From Terriglobia bacterium (GTDB lineage Bacteria; Acidobacteriota; Terriglobia; Acidiferrales; UBA7541), in contig JAIMAG010000006.1 of NCBI GenBank assembly GCA_023512135.1, forward strand, positions 62,001 to 126,000: a DNA stretch of 64,000 nt, given 5' to 3'. A program made the translations under genes and the position numbers. The notes beneath the pieces were generated by a model. It saw nothing but the letters and a program-made list of their open reading frames with translations, searched no databases and was not told the DNA's origin. Below are positions 1-8,842 of the stretch, one piece after another. Each line of letters opens with the position of its first letter. The first letter of the stretch is position 1.

Positions 1-443
1 GGCAGCACGCCCAGGTTCACTTCCGGCAGGCCGATCTTGCCGCCTTCCTTGCGCGCCAGACGGATATCGCAAGCCAGCGCAATCTCCAGCCCGCCGCCGA
101 CCGTGTGTCCGTTCAGCGCCGCAATCACCAGCTTGGGCGTCTGCTCGAGCCGGCACAGCGTTTCATTGGCGTGCAGGCAGAAGTAGTACTTGAACTGCGG
201 ATCGGCCTTGGCCAGCATGGCGATGTTAGCTCCGGCGGAGAAAAACTTTTCACCGGCGCCGCGCAGCACCAGCACGTACACGCTTTCATCCATCCGGGCG
301 CGGAGGATGGCCGCGTCGAGCTGCTGCATCATTTCGTAGGTGTAGGTGTTGGCCGGTGGATCGTTCATTTCCAGGATGGCCACACCGTCTTCCACCCGGT
401 AACTGACTAGCTCCTTTTGCTCGATGGCTTGGGTTGTCGCCAT
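1..443 (-). CDS. Enoyl-CoA hydratase/isomerase family protein (partial, C-terminus cut off)
   Basis: This is a crotonase-fold enzyme, probably hydrating enoyl-CoA esters in fatty-acid or related acyl-CoA breakdown in the cytosol. About 147 residues are visible from ATG at 443; the rest lies beyond base 1. The oxyanion-hole segment GEKFFSAGANIAML and the second conserved block GHTVGGGLEIALACD, with its catalytic-type Glu, are both present, followed by LPEVNLGVLP. It lies 51 bases downstream of a TetR-family gene on the same strand, so the two may form an operon. The exact substrate cannot be assigned, and isomerase or lyase members share the fold. Confidence 0.85.
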   Translation of the reverse strand, partial: MATTQAIEQKELVSYRVEDGVAILEMNDPPANTYTYEMMQQLDAAILRARMDESVYVLVLRGAGEKFFSAGANIAMLAKADPQFKYYFCLHANETLCRLEQTPKLVIAALNGHTVGGGLEIALACDIRLARKEGGKIGLPEVNLGVL

Positions 444-494
444 GAAATGCCTCCGGTTCGGATTCGATATAACTGTTGCGTAAACTGCTGTCGT

Positions 495-1268
495 TCAACC
501 GGCCAGCCGGCCCGCCGCCTGCGCGTTGCCGCGGCTGGATTCACGCCAGCCGATGCGGTGGCCGTGGCCGTTGCATACTCCTTGGAGAAAAATTCCGGTC
601 ATGATCTCGGCCAGCCGGTCGGCGCTGGGGTCTACCCGGGGGTTGTACCAGGTGTAGATCCAGTTCATCATGCCGAACAGACTGAGCACTGCGATGCGCG
701 GCTGAATGCCGCGAATCCCTTCGCTGCGACGCAGTTCTTCGAAGATTTCTCGTGCCAGTGTGTAGTAGCGGCGCTTGATTTCCGCCACCTCACGGCGCAG
801 CGGTTCCGTCAGAGCTTTTTCCTCGTGCGTGAGGACCTTCATCTCGACGGGATGGCTGAGGAAATACTCCAGGTGATTCTGCACGAACACGCGGAGCCGT
901 TCGACCGGCTCAGCCACACCGGCCAGACGCTGCTCGAGCCGCTCCAAGATACTGCGGAAGGCACAGATCTGGATCAAATAAAGCAGTTTCTGCTTGCTTT
1001 CGCAGTAGTAGTACAGCCCCGCCAGCGGGACGCCGCTCGAACGGCTGATATCGCGCATGGAGGCGCCGGCGTACCCTTTCTCGGAGAAGACGCGCGCGGC
1101 ATGACGCAGGATGTGGCCGAGCTTTTCCGCGCTGGCCTGCCGCTCCGGCGATGAGTTGGCCGGCGGGCGGGAAAGTGGAGTGCTGTGCCGGTGGACTCGG
1201 GCACTGCTCGCGGAGAGTACCGCAGGCGATTGGCCCGCGGGCCGGTTCCGACTTTGCGGTCGCGCCAT
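495..1268 (-). CDS. TetR/AcrR family transcriptional regulator
   Basis: This 257-residue protein has a TetR-type helix-turn-helix at about residues 50-95, with the typical sequence MRDISRSSGVPLAGLYYYCESK. The C-terminal ligand domain is all helical. The frame stays open upstream to 1481, but ATG at 1268 is preferred because the upstream part is Arg/Gly-rich and reads like non-coding sequence. Even so, the protein keeps about 45 low-complexity residues before the HTH. The enoyl-CoA hydratase gene follows on the same strand, so a role in acyl-CoA metabolism is likely by analogy with FadR/PsrA-type TetR proteins. The ligand is unknown. Confidence 0.8.
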   Translation of the reverse strand: MARPQSRNRPAGQSPAVLSASSARVHRHSTPLSRPPANSSPERQASAEKLGHILRHAARVFSEKGYAGASMRDISRSSGVPLAGLYYYCESKQKLLYLIQICAFRSILERLEQRLAGVAEPVERLRVFVQNHLEYFLSHPVEMKVLTHEEKALTEPLRREVAEIKRRYYTLAREIFEELRRSEGIRGIQPRIAVLSLFGMMNWIYTWYNPRVDPSADRLAEIMTGIFLQGVCNGHGHRIGWRESSRGNAQAAGRLAG

Positions 1269-1304
1269 GCGTTTGGAGAAGTACGCCCGAAAACCTTGCT
1301 GAGT

Positions 1305-1314
1305 CGAACGTTCG
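1305..1314. promoter_or_regulatory. Palindromic candidate operator upstream of the TetR gene
   Basis: CGAACGTTCG is a perfect 10-bp palindrome 36 bases upstream of the TetR start. Its position suits autoregulation by a TetR dimer. The half-site resembles GAAC/GTTC-type sites of fatty-acid TetR regulators, but that is inference. Confidence 0.35.
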
Positions 1315-1483
1315 TTCCAACGATACCCGCACTCCCCTGCCCTGTCAAGCACTTCGCTTGCCGGCCACCGGTGCCTCGCACAAGCCTGCTGGCCGTACTG
1401 CGGCGCCGAAACTGCCGGTATTTCCGTGCTATGCTGGGGTGCGCCAGCGGTGATTCGGGCGCGGTTTCGCATTGACTTCACCC

Positions 1484-2134
1484 ATGAGCAGCCTCAAACC
1501 GAAACCGGTTCCAGAACGCACGCCCGTAGGGGGCGCCGACGAGCATGTGTTCGTCGAGCGAGCCCGTCGGGGAGACCTGGCGGCATTCGAAGAGCTGGTC
1601 AATCGCTACGAACGAAAAATCTTCCGCCTAGCACTGAACATTACCGGCAACCGGGAAGACGCCGAAGAGGTTCTGCAGGAAGCCTTTCTGAAGGCTTACA
1701 CAAATCTGGATCGCTTCCAGGGCGATTCCCGCTTCTACACCTGGTTGGTTCGCATCGCGGTGAACGAAGGCCTGATGAAACTGCGCAGGCGCCGTCCCAA
1801 CGTGGTTTCGCTCGACCAGGAGCTGGAAGCCGAAGACGATCTGTTGCCGCGCCAGGTGGAAGACTGGGGACCGAATCCGGAACAGCGTTTTGCGCAGATC
1901 GAGCTGCAGCGCATTCTGGACGAAGCGATCGCAGGTCTAGAGCCCGACTACCGCGTCGTCTTCGTGCTGCGCGACATCGAGCAGCTCTCCTCGGAAGAAA
2001 CCGCGCAGGCGCTGGACATCTCGGTGCCGGCGGTCAAGTCGCGTCTGCTGCGTGCGCGCCTGAAACTGCGCGAGCGCCTGAATCCCTATTTCCGGCCCGG
2101 CGAATCGCCGCTGCCCGCCCGACCGGAACGGTAG
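1484..2134 (+). CDS. RNA polymerase sigma factor, ECF (sigma-70) subfamily
   Basis: This 216-residue ECF sigma factor carries region 2 at about residues 20-90 (DLAAFEELVNRYERKIFRLA, then NREDAEEVLQEAFLKAY) and a region 4 HTH at about 150-200 (LSSEETAQALDISVPAVKSR). It directs RNA polymerase to a dedicated set of promoters. ATG at 1484 was chosen; an in-frame TTG lies at 1472, and neither has a clear Shine-Dalgarno sequence. The gene ends 10 bases before a zinc-finger anti-sigma gene, so the pair is probably co-transcribed. The regulon cannot be read from this window. Confidence 0.92.
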   Translation: MSSLKPKPVPERTPVGGADEHVFVERARRGDLAAFEELVNRYERKIFRLALNITGNREDAEEVLQEAFLKAYTNLDRFQGDSRFYTWLVRIAVNEGLMKLRRRRPNVVSLDQELEAEDDLLPRQVEDWGPNPEQRFAQIELQRILDEAIAGLEPDYRVVFVLRDIEQLSSEETAQALDISVPAVKSRLLRARLKLRERLNPYFRPGESPLPARPER

Positions 2135-2144
2135 GAGTCGCACC

Positions 2145-2384
2145 ATGGATTGCCGAGCTGTGATTCGCGAACTTTCCGAATACCTGGATGGCGAACTCGA
2201 CCGCACCCTGTTCGAAGAAGTCGAACGTCATCTGGCTCACTGCCAGGACTGCCGTCTGGTGGTGAACACGACGAAGAAGACCATCGAGTTCTACTGCAAC
2301 TCCGCGCCGCTGCCGCTGCCCGAAGACGTCCGCAACCGGCTCCATGCCGCCCTGGCCACGCGCCTGAAGCGCCCGTCTCCCTGA
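2145..2384 (+). CDS. Zinc-finger (ZAS) anti-sigma factor
   Basis: This 79-residue protein begins MDCRAVIRELSEYLDGELD and carries the ZAS zinc motif HLAHCQDC at residues 29-36, matching zf-HC2 anti-sigma proteins. It should bind and hold the ECF sigma factor encoded just upstream. It has no transmembrane segment, so it is a soluble cytoplasmic anti-sigma that may sense redox state or a metal through its His/Cys cluster rather than an envelope signal. The start follows GGTAGGAG with good spacing. Confidence 0.85.
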   Translation: MDCRAVIRELSEYLDGELDRTLFEEVERHLAHCQDCRLVVNTTKKTIEFYCNSAPLPLPEDVRNRLHAALATRLKRPSP

Positions 2385-2411
2385 TCCGCCGCTTTCCGGT
2401 CGCGCCCGCGC

Positions 2412-2428
2412 GCGGGAAATGTTCCCGC
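2412..2428 (+). terminator. Hairpin after the sigma/anti-sigma pair, possible weak terminator
   Basis: GCGGGAA and TTCCCGC form a 7-bp stem with a 3-base loop, 28 bases after the anti-sigma stop codon. No T-run follows directly; the nearest is about 30 bases on (2457-2463). It may be a terminator or only a stabilising hairpin. Confidence 0.3.
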
Positions 2429-2586
2429 ATCGGTACCGGCTCTTTCCGCGCAACTATTTTTTTCGAGATGGAAATCGCGGCCACGTTCGTGCGCGAAGGC
2501 AAATCCGATGCGGCGGTGGCAATGGAGCAGCGCATCGAGCGAAAAATGCACGCAGGCATTCCGGGGCGCGGTCGCGCTGAACGATC

Positions 2587-3561
2587 TCAGCCGCAGTGTT
2601 CGAACAGCGGCAGCCGCGTGCCGAGGCCGCGCTCCTGCGCCAGCTCGACGACGCGCGCAGCCACGGCAACGTCTTCCACCGCCACCCCGTTCGATTTGAA
2701 CAGCGTCACCTGCCGTGCGTCGGTTCGGCCCGGCACACGCCCGGCGACGATATCGGCGAGCTCCCGCACAACCATCCACGCGCTCGCTTCCAGGCCCCCG
2801 AACGCGGCGAGCAAGTCGCCCGATTCCAGCATGGCCTGCTCGCGCGAATCCACGGCGATGATGCCGGCACGCCGCACGGCTTCCTCATCGAGCTCGCGTT
2901 TCTGGGGAAAATTCGCACCGATGGCATTGACGTGCGTGCCCGGCGCCAGCCAGCGGCCCAGCAACACGGGCGTGGAGGAGTTCGTAGCGGTGACGACAAT
3001 CTCGGCCTCCCGAACCGCTTCTTCGGCTGAGCCCGCCGGATAGACAGGCAGTTGCAGCCGCTCGGTCATCTCGCGCGCGAACTGCGCACGCCGCTCCGGG
3101 TTACGGCTGTAGGCGCGCACGCTGGAAAGCTGGCGCACAGCGGCGATGGCTTCGAGCTGCGTCCGCGCCTGCAGGCCGGTGCCGATGATGCCCGCCGTGG
3201 TCGCATCCGCGCGAGCCATATACTTCGTGGCGATGCCGCTGGCGGCGCCGGTGCGCATCTGTCCCAGGTAATCGGCTTCGAGCAATGCCACGAGTTCACC
3301 CGTGCGGGTCCGGTACAGCGGAACCAGAAAGCGCACACTGCCGCGCGCACTCGTGTAAATTTTCAGCCCCGCGTAGCCGGTTTCCGTGTCGGCTGCCGCC
3401 ATGTAGTGCAGGAAAACCTTCTCGGGCAGGGCGAAGCGGCGGCGGGGATGCAGCAGTGCTGTTCCATCCGCCAAATGGCGGAAGGCCTGCTCGACGGCGT
3501 CGAGCGCCACGGGCATGGTCAGCACCGCGCGAACGTCAGCTTCACTGAGCAACAGGGCCAT
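2587..3561 (-). CDS. Ornithine cyclodeaminase / mu-crystallin family NAD(P)-binding protein
   Basis: This 324-residue protein has the usual length of the family. A dinucleotide-binding motif GIIGTGLQARTQLEAI begins near residue 124. The conserved family segments include FLVPLYRTRTGELVALLEAD and GADYLGQMRTGAASGIA-like sequence at about residues 95-112. Members act as ornithine cyclodeaminase, alanine dehydrogenase or ketimine reductase, and the sequence alone does not decide between these. It converges on the sigma/anti-sigma pair, with about 200 bases between, and lies 30 bases downstream of a small winged-helix gene on the same strand. Confidence 0.85.
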   Translation of the reverse strand: MALLLSEADVRAVLTMPVALDAVEQAFRHLADGTALLHPRRRFALPEKVFLHYMAAADTETGYAGLKIYTSARGSVRFLVPLYRTRTGELVALLEADYLGQMRTGAASGIATKYMARADATTAGIIGTGLQARTQLEAIAAVRQLSSVRAYSRNPERRAQFAREMTERLQLPVYPAGSAEEAVREAEIVVTATNSSTPVLLGRWLAPGTHVNAIGANFPQKRELDEEAVRRAGIIAVDSREQAMLESGDLLAAFGGLEASAWMVVRELADIVAGRVPGRTDARQVTLFKSNGVAVEDVAVAARVVELAQERGLGTRLPLFEHCG

Positions 3562-3591
3562 GTTCTCTGCCGGAAGGGAAGGGGTGTCGTT

Positions 3592-3792
3592 CTACTTCAA
3601 CCGTACCACGAACGTCCGACCCTGAGGTTTGACTTCCAGCTTGTCTTCCCGCGCCAGCCAGCCCAGCGCCATGTAGACAATCGGTTCCGGCACATCCACC
3701 TGTCTTTTCAGGGTCGAGACACGAAGCTCGCCTTCCTCGTCGAGGGTGTGCCAGATGCGCCCTGCCGTTTCGCCAATTTGTTGAATCACCAT
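3592..3792 (-). CDS. Small winged-helix domain protein (DUF2582-like)
   Basis: This 66-residue protein starts MVIQQIGETAGRIWHTLDEE and continues with predicted recognition-helix sequence (LRVSTLKRQVDVPEPIVYMA) and a C-terminal wing. This layout is that of the small stand-alone winged-helix family found in many anaerobes and Acidobacteriota. GAGGGA precedes the ATG at suitable spacing. The cyclodeaminase-like gene follows 30 bases downstream. Its role is unknown; DNA binding or protein interaction is likely from the fold. Confidence 0.75.
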   Translation of the reverse strand: MVIQQIGETAGRIWHTLDEEGELRVSTLKRQVDVPEPIVYMALGWLAREDKLEVKPQGRTFVVRLK

Positions 3793-4135
3793 CGCGTTCC
3801 CTCAAGCAAAATGCTGCCGACAAAATGTTTTCACAGGCGAGGTGGGTTTGCAATCCGGGAAGCCGCAGGAACCCGGAATTGCAACCCGCGGCGGCCGGGT
3901 GGATTGCCGGCGTAACTGACCGAACCCTGAAAGAAACCCCGGCCGAGCAGTGCCCATCTGTGCCGGGATCAGCAGGCAATTGCCCTGTGCAACGGGTTCT
4001 TGCGCAACAGCCAGTCGGGTGGGACAGGTTCGGGTGCGGGTGGGCCTGGCCATCAGCTTTGGAAACGGGGAGATTGGCAGGGGAACTCGCTGCCAGGCCC
4101 GGGCGGTCGCTGCAACGCCCACAGGAAGTCGCAAT
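3793..4135. other. Intergenic region without a convincing gene
   Basis: This 343-base stretch separates two minus-strand genes. Open frames across it have no family resemblance and no ribosome-binding site. It must hold the promoter of the winged-helix gene. I could not pick a convincing -35/-10 pair. Confidence 0.5.
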
Positions 4136-4474
4136 TTATGGATTCGACTGTGGGGCCGGCTGCGAGGCCTGCACGTCCTGCGGCAGAGGCTGTGGGGCTT
4201 CGGGCATAACCAGCCAGGCGATGAGATAGACGATGACGCCCGGAAAGATGCCGGTGAAAACCACCACCAGCACCCAGATCAGACGCACGAGCGTTGAATC
4301 CACCTCGAAGTACTCGCCCAGTCCACCGCAGATGCCGGCCAGTTTTTTGTCGGTGGCCGAACGCATCAGGCGCCGGGCGCTCCGGGCCGTCTGCGCAGTG
4401 TGCTGTCGCGCTCCGCAGAAGTAGCAAAAATTGGAGTGATCGGCAATTTCCCGCTGGCAGTGTCTGCAAATCAT
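4136..4474 (-). CDS. PspC-domain membrane protein with N-terminal zinc ribbon
   Basis: This 112-residue protein has a zinc ribbon at residues 1-22 (CRHC and CYFCG) and a PspC domain from about residue 40 ([18 protein letters not shown]). A hydrophobic pair of membrane segments follows ([20 protein letters not shown]), with a short Pro/Gln-rich tail. PspC proteins act in envelope stress sensing at the inner membrane. ATG at 4474 follows AGGGGGAGAA; an upstream in-frame ATG at 4528 lacks such a site. It lies next to an RDD protein with a similar zinc ribbon. Confidence 0.85.
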   Translation of the reverse strand: MICRHCQREIADHSNFCYFCGARQHTAQTARSARRLMRSATDKKLAGICGGLGEYFEVDSTLVRLIWVLVVVFTGIFPGVIVYLIAWLVMPEAPQPLPQDVQASQPAPQSNP

Positions 4475-4564
4475 TTCTCCCCCTCGAGCGACGGCTGTTT
4501 CTATCTTACGATACGCAGCCAGCAGCAAAAAGTTCCGTTGAACCGGCTGTGAACGCGGACCGCT

Positions 4565-5335
4565 TCAACGGCGGCGAAGCACCAAGGTATCGGCCAGCAG
4601 GTCGTGCAGCGCCTGTTTTTTCTCCGTCAGGCCGGCCAGTGCCAGCGCGAGCAGCCCGAGCAGGACCAGCAAAGCAATCAGCGCATAGTGCATCGGCTGG
4701 CGGGCATAAGGCGAAAGCCAGACGAAGCTGGCCAGAAACTGCAGCGCAAAAAATTTTCCCAGGTGGCGTCCGGTGGCACGCCAGAACGAGATGCGACGAC
4801 CGGCCAAATCCGTGACCACCAGCCCGATCAGCCGCTTGCCGAGCGTGGCCTGCCGCGGAGAACTTTCCAACAGCGCAAAATAGAGCCAGACGAGCACGGC
4901 ATGGACAATTTCGAGCGGCAGCGCAATGGCCTCGATCTGCTGTTCCAGAAAGGCGGGATCTGGCTGCAGTGTCTGTCCGGTACTCAGTGTCCGCACGAGC
5001 AGAAGAAACACCGCCAGGAAAACGGCCACCACGAACAACAGGATGCCGTCCACGAAATATGCTGCAAAGCGGCGCCAGAAGCCGGCGTAGCGCATCGCGA
5101 CCACGCCGGGCTGCGGTGCCACAGCCGGCGCGGCTGTATCCGCGCCGGCTTGCTCGCCTGCAGGGCTGCGCGGAGCGAGCACCGAAGGGTCTACGCGGAC
5201 TTCGGGCGGAGAGGATGGCTGGGCTGCCGGTGTGATCGATTCCGGGCGCTGCGCAGGGACCGGCCGACCACACGAGGCGCAGGAGTCGAGTGTTTCGGAA
5301 AGTTCCGCGCCGCAGAAGGGACAGAAAGCGGGCAT
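4565..5335 (-). CDS. RDD-family membrane protein with N-terminal zinc ribbon
   Basis: This 256-residue protein has a zinc ribbon at residues 5-23 (CPFCG, CASCG), a Pro/Ala-rich linker to about residue 80, and then an RDD domain. The domain has the family pattern YAGFWRRFAAYFVDGILL, a second segment with ATLGKRLIGLVV, and three or more membrane helices. RDD proteins are inner-membrane proteins, some linked to sodium/proton exchange, but most have no known function. Both this gene and its neighbour fuse a zinc ribbon to a membrane domain, which suggests a shared role. Confidence 0.85.
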   Translation of the reverse strand: MPAFCPFCGAELSETLDSCASCGRPVPAQRPESITPAAQPSSPPEVRVDPSVLAPRSPAGEQAGADTAAPAVAPQPGVVAMRYAGFWRRFAAYFVDGILLFVVAVFLAVFLLLVRTLSTGQTLQPDPAFLEQQIEAIALPLEIVHAVLVWLYFALLESSPRQATLGKRLIGLVVTDLAGRRISFWRATGRHLGKFFALQFLASFVWLSPYARQPMHYALIALLVLLGLLALALAGLTEKKQALHDLLADTLVLRRR

Positions 5336-5428
5336 CGCGACCGTCCAAGCGGGTGCATCCTAGCAGACTGCCGCAACGCAGAGCAAGTTATCAGTGGCTG
5401 CGTTGCCGGCCGGGTAGGCGCCGGGAGA

Positions 5429-7585
5429 TTAGAACGCCACCAGGTCTTGAACCGCACGGAAGATGTCTTCGCTCTGCGGCAGGATGACATCTTCCAGTTT
5501 GGGCTGGTACGCGCAGAAGGTATCTTCCGCAGCCACGCGGCGGACCGGCGCATCGAGTTCTTCGAACAGCTCATCGGCGATGCGCGCGGCAATTTCCGCG
5601 CCGTACCCCCACGAGAGGGAATCTTCATAGGCCACGAGCACGCGGCTGGTCTTGCGGACGCTGGTGGCGATGGCTTCCCAGTCATAGGGATTGAGCGTGC
5701 GCAGGTCCAGAATTTCTACCGAGATGCCCTGCCGTTCCAGGTCGGCGGCCGCCACTTCCGCACGGTGCACCACCGCACCGTAGGTGATGATGGTGGCATC
5801 GGTGCCGGCACGCACCAGACGCGCGCGGCCGAAGGGAATGGTGAACTCTGCGCCCGGGTACGGCGCACGGTTGTAGGGCTGGCGGTACAGATGCTTGTGT
5901 TCGAGGAACAGCACGGGATCATCGCAGCGGATGGCCGTGCGCAGCAGTCCGCACAGGTCGAGTGCCGTCGAAGGCATGACCACGCGCAATCCCGGGCAGT
6001 GGGTGAAGATCACCTCGCCACACTGGCTGTGATAGATCGCCCCGCCGGTCAGGTAGCCGCCGATCGCCACGCGGACCACCGCCGGCGCCTTGAATTTCCC
6101 CGACGAGCGCCACCGCATCAGCGCCAGTTCGTTCCGCAGTTGCATCATCGCGGGCCAGATGTAGTCGAAGAACTGAATCTCCACCACCGGCTTCAGGCCG
6201 CGGGTGGCCATGCCGATGGCGCGGCCGACAATGTTCGCTTCGGCGAGCGGGGAATTGAAGACACGCGCCGAGCCATAGCGCCGCTGCAGGCCGGCAGTGG
6301 CTTTGAACACTCCGCCCTTCCCCTTGACCTGTTCGAGATACTCCTCGCGGCTGCAGTCGGCCACATCTTCGCCAAAGACCACGATGCGTTCATCCCGCGC
6401 CATTTCGTCGAGCAGCGTGCGCGCGACCATCTCGACCATGGTCAGCGGCGGTCCGTCGGGAGCCGGCTCGGCTTCGAAATCCTTCGCCGTGGGGTCCACA
6501 TCCGGCGAGTACACCCAGAGCCGGACCGAATCTTCCGCCGGCAGCTCCGCGGCCAGTGCGCGGTCGGTGGCCTGGCGGATTTCCTCGTCCACTTCGGCTT
6601 CCAGCGCTTCCAGGGCTTTCTCATCCAGGATGTTTTCCCGCACCAGGAACAGGGCAAATTTCGGCAGGGGATCGCGGCGCGCTTCCGCTTCGCGCTCGGC
6701 ATCGGGTTTATAGAGTTTTTCGTCGTCGGAAAGCGAATGGGAATACGGCCGGATCACATGGGCGTGCACCAGCGCCGGCCCGCGGCGTGCGCGGCAGTAC
6801 TCGACAGCGCGCTTGCAGGCCACGTAGCTTTCCAGCGGCTCGGTTCCATCGCACTCTTCGATGAGCAGATCCGGGAAATTGCGCAGCAACCGGGAGACAT
6901 TGCCGCCGGCGGTTTGCACTTCGACGGGAACGCTGATGGCATAGCCGTTGTCTTCGACCATGAACAGCACCGGCAGCTTGCGGATGCAGGCGGTGTTCAG
7001 GGCCTCCCAGAACTCACCCTCGCTGGTGGTTCCGTCGCCGCCGGAAACATAGACAATCTCATCGGGATGATGCCGCACCGCATGGCCGAGCGGGGCCTGC
7101 TGGGCCTGTTCGAGTGCCCTGGGGAATTTTTCGTAGTAAAGCGTGGCCTCGGCGGCGCCGACCGCCTGCAACCACTGCGTGCCGGTCGGCGAAGACTGGC
7201 TGACAATGTTCAGGTCCTGGTGGCCCCAGTGCGAGGGCATCTGGCGTCCGCCGGAGTTGGGATCGTCTTTCGCGCCGACGGCTTCGAGCAGCATTTCATA
7301 CGGCGTCATTCCCAGCGCCAGGCACAATGCGCGATCCCGGTAGTAGGGGTAGAACCAGTCATAGGCGGGCCGCAGGTTCAGTGCCGCCGCCACCAACACC
7401 GCTTCGTGGCCGGCCCCGCTGATCTGAAAATAGATTTTGTTCTGCCGCTTCAACTGGATTTCACGGTCATCCAGCCGTCGGGAAAGATACATCGTGCGGT
7501 AGATGCGGATCAGCGTGTCGCGATCCAGGCCGTGGTACTTGGCGGCGTCGAACCGGGCCGTCCTGACGCGATTCTGTACAGGCAT
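5429..7585 (-). CDS. 2-oxoacid dehydrogenase E1, fused alpha and beta subunits
   Basis: This 718-residue thiamine-diphosphate enzyme joins the E1 alpha part (about residues 1-345) and the E1 beta part (about 375-718) in one chain. The alpha part has the cofactor motif [12 protein letters not shown] ending in VEDN; the beta part begins at [19 protein letters not shown]. Family comparison points to branched-chain 2-oxoacid (2-oxoisovalerate) dehydrogenase, which feeds acyl groups to a lipoyl E2. Pyruvate or acetoin substrates cannot be excluded. ATG at 7585 follows GAGGAG, and upstream codons in the frame look non-coding. No E2 or E3 gene is nearby. Confidence 0.88.
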   Translation of the reverse strand: MPVQNRVRTARFDAAKYHGLDRDTLIRIYRTMYLSRRLDDREIQLKRQNKIYFQISGAGHEAVLVAAALNLRPAYDWFYPYYRDRALCLALGMTPYEMLLEAVGAKDDPNSGGRQMPSHWGHQDLNIVSQSSPTGTQWLQAVGAAEATLYYEKFPRALEQAQQAPLGHAVRHHPDEIVYVSGGDGTTSEGEFWEALNTACIRKLPVLFMVEDNGYAISVPVEVQTAGGNVSRLLRNFPDLLIEECDGTEPLESYVACKRAVEYCRARRGPALVHAHVIRPYSHSLSDDEKLYKPDAEREAEARRDPLPKFALFLVRENILDEKALEALEAEVDEEIRQATDRALAAELPAEDSVRLWVYSPDVDPTAKDFEAEPAPDGPPLTMVEMVARTLLDEMARDERIVVFGEDVADCSREEYLEQVKGKGGVFKATAGLQRRYGSARVFNSPLAEANIVGRAIGMATRGLKPVVEIQFFDYIWPAMMQLRNELALMRWRSSGKFKAPAVVRVAIGGYLTGGAIYHSQCGEVIFTHCPGLRVVMPSTALDLCGLLRTAIRCDDPVLFLEHKHLYRQPYNRAPYPGAEFTIPFGRARLVRAGTDATIITYGAVVHRAEVAAADLERQGISVEILDLRTLNPYDWEAIATSVRKTSRVLVAYEDSLSWGYGAEIAARIADELFEELDAPVRRVAAEDTFCAYQPKLEDVILPQSEDIFRAVQDLVAF

Positions 7586-7707
7586 GCAGCGCTCCTCGTT
7601 GGATTCCGCGCGTCGTGCAGCAGGAGTATTATAGACCAGCCCTCGGACCAACACAGAATCCGAATCTGCCAATGCGTCATGCCCGCAGGGAACCAACACC
7701 GGCACAC

Positions 7708-7737
7708 AAAAAACAGGGGCCGCATGCGGCCCCTGTT
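7708..7737 (-). terminator. Rho-independent terminator
   Basis: Bases 7712-7737 form a perfect 26-nt palindrome (stem AACAGGGGCCGC). On the minus strand it is followed directly by a T-run (7708-7713). It lies 28 bases after the stop of the DUF5667-like gene and ends that transcript before the E1 gene. Confidence 0.85.
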
Positions 7738-7765
7738 CCACTGATTGGGAAATGCCGGTGGAGAC

Positions 7766-8704
7766 TCAGCGCGGGGGCCGACCCGCACCCGGCGGACGAC
7801 CGGCTCCAGCCGGCGGACCGGCCGGCACGCCGGATGGCGGACCCGCTGGACCGCCCCCCACGGCTGGCGGCACGCCGGACGGACGACCCGCCGCAACACC
7901 AGCAGCCGGCCTGGCCGCAATCGCCTGGGTGGCCGTCTGGTGGCCGCGCTGCGAGCTGGCGATGGCCCGTTCGAGTGCCGGGCGTGCCTGCTCGGGCACC
8001 TGACCCAGCAGGCGTTCGAGCACGCTCAGGTGACGCTGCGTGTTGGTCCGCACGCGCTCCAGCACCGTGCCCGCATCGCCCGGCTCCAGCCAGTCACGTT
8101 CGAGCGCATCGTTGATGCGTCCCATGTTCGCTGCATAGCGCTCGATGCTTTCTCGCTCGGTGGCGGCATCGCCGCGCCGGCGGGAGCGCTCCGCCAACCG
8201 CACCAGGTATTCGTTGCGGCGCATGGCTTCGCGCGCGGTACGGTCATCGAGCCGGCCCTGCCACTCCACCGCACCGCGGGAAAGGATGGCCTGGGTGGCC
8301 GTTTGATGGCCGCGACGGGAAACCTCCAAGGCATGCTCGATGGCGGGACGCGCCTCGGCGGGCACCTTGTTGAGCACGCGCGTCAGCACGGGAATGTGCT
8401 TCAGCGTGGCTTCGTCCACACGATCGGCCACATCCAGCACATCCGATTCGCGCACCGCACGCTGGGCCAGGGCTTGCTCTGCGCGCTCCAGATGTTGCGC
8501 ATACGCTCGGGCGTGCGCCGTCGCCTCCGCCATGTTGTTTTTCTGCTGAGCCGATTCGAGTTTCTTCAGTGCCTTCTCGCTGGCGCGCAGGTGGCTGTTG
8601 ACCTGGCCCTTGTCCAGCCTACCTGTGTCCGCCACGGCGGACAGCCCAGCCAAAGCCAGGGCCAGCAAAAACATCGAGGCACCCGAAACGATTCGCCTTC
8701 GCAT
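7766..8704 (-). CDS. Exported DUF5667-like protein with an internal duplication and Pro/Gly-rich tail
   Basis: This 312-residue protein has a signal peptide (SMFLLALALAGLSAVAD) and a helical body. Two copies of a helical module occur at about residues 100-142 and 226-267: both contain VP-x-AR-P-A-IE/LE followed by RGHQTATQAI. The module resembles DUF5667. The last 45 residues are Pro, Gly and Ala. AGGAGG precedes the ATG, and a strong terminator follows. Its function is unknown; the fold suggests an extracytoplasmic helical protein, possibly a binding or structural component. Confidence 0.75.
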   Translation of the reverse strand: MRRRIVSGASMFLLALALAGLSAVADTGRLDKGQVNSHLRASEKALKKLESAQQKNNMAEATAHARAYAQHLERAEQALAQRAVRESDVLDVADRVDEATLKHIPVLTRVLNKVPAEARPAIEHALEVSRRGHQTATQAILSRGAVEWQGRLDDRTAREAMRRNEYLVRLAERSRRRGDAATERESIERYAANMGRINDALERDWLEPGDAGTVLERVRTNTQRHLSVLERLLGQVPEQARPALERAIASSQRGHQTATQAIAARPAAGVAAGRPSGVPPAVGGGPAGPPSGVPAGPPAGAGRPPGAGRPPR

Positions 8705-8842
8705 TGACGACCTCCTGTCTCTATCGGTCTGCAGGGCTCTGGGCGCTTCACACGGTTGGATGAGTATTTTCCCAGGCGGGGTTATCCGGCTCGAGTAGTA
8801 CTCTCGTACCAGAGAGCGAAACGATTACCCGGCCCGCTCACC

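Noticed and set aside
4604-7744. 1,046-codon open frame on the plus strand
   Set aside because: It lies antisense to the RDD and E1 genes, has no family resemblance and is a shadow of high-GC codon bias.
8798-8822. CTCTC/GAGAG hairpin as a terminator of the gene ending at 8843
   Set aside because: The stem is only 5 bp and no T-run follows on the minus strand.
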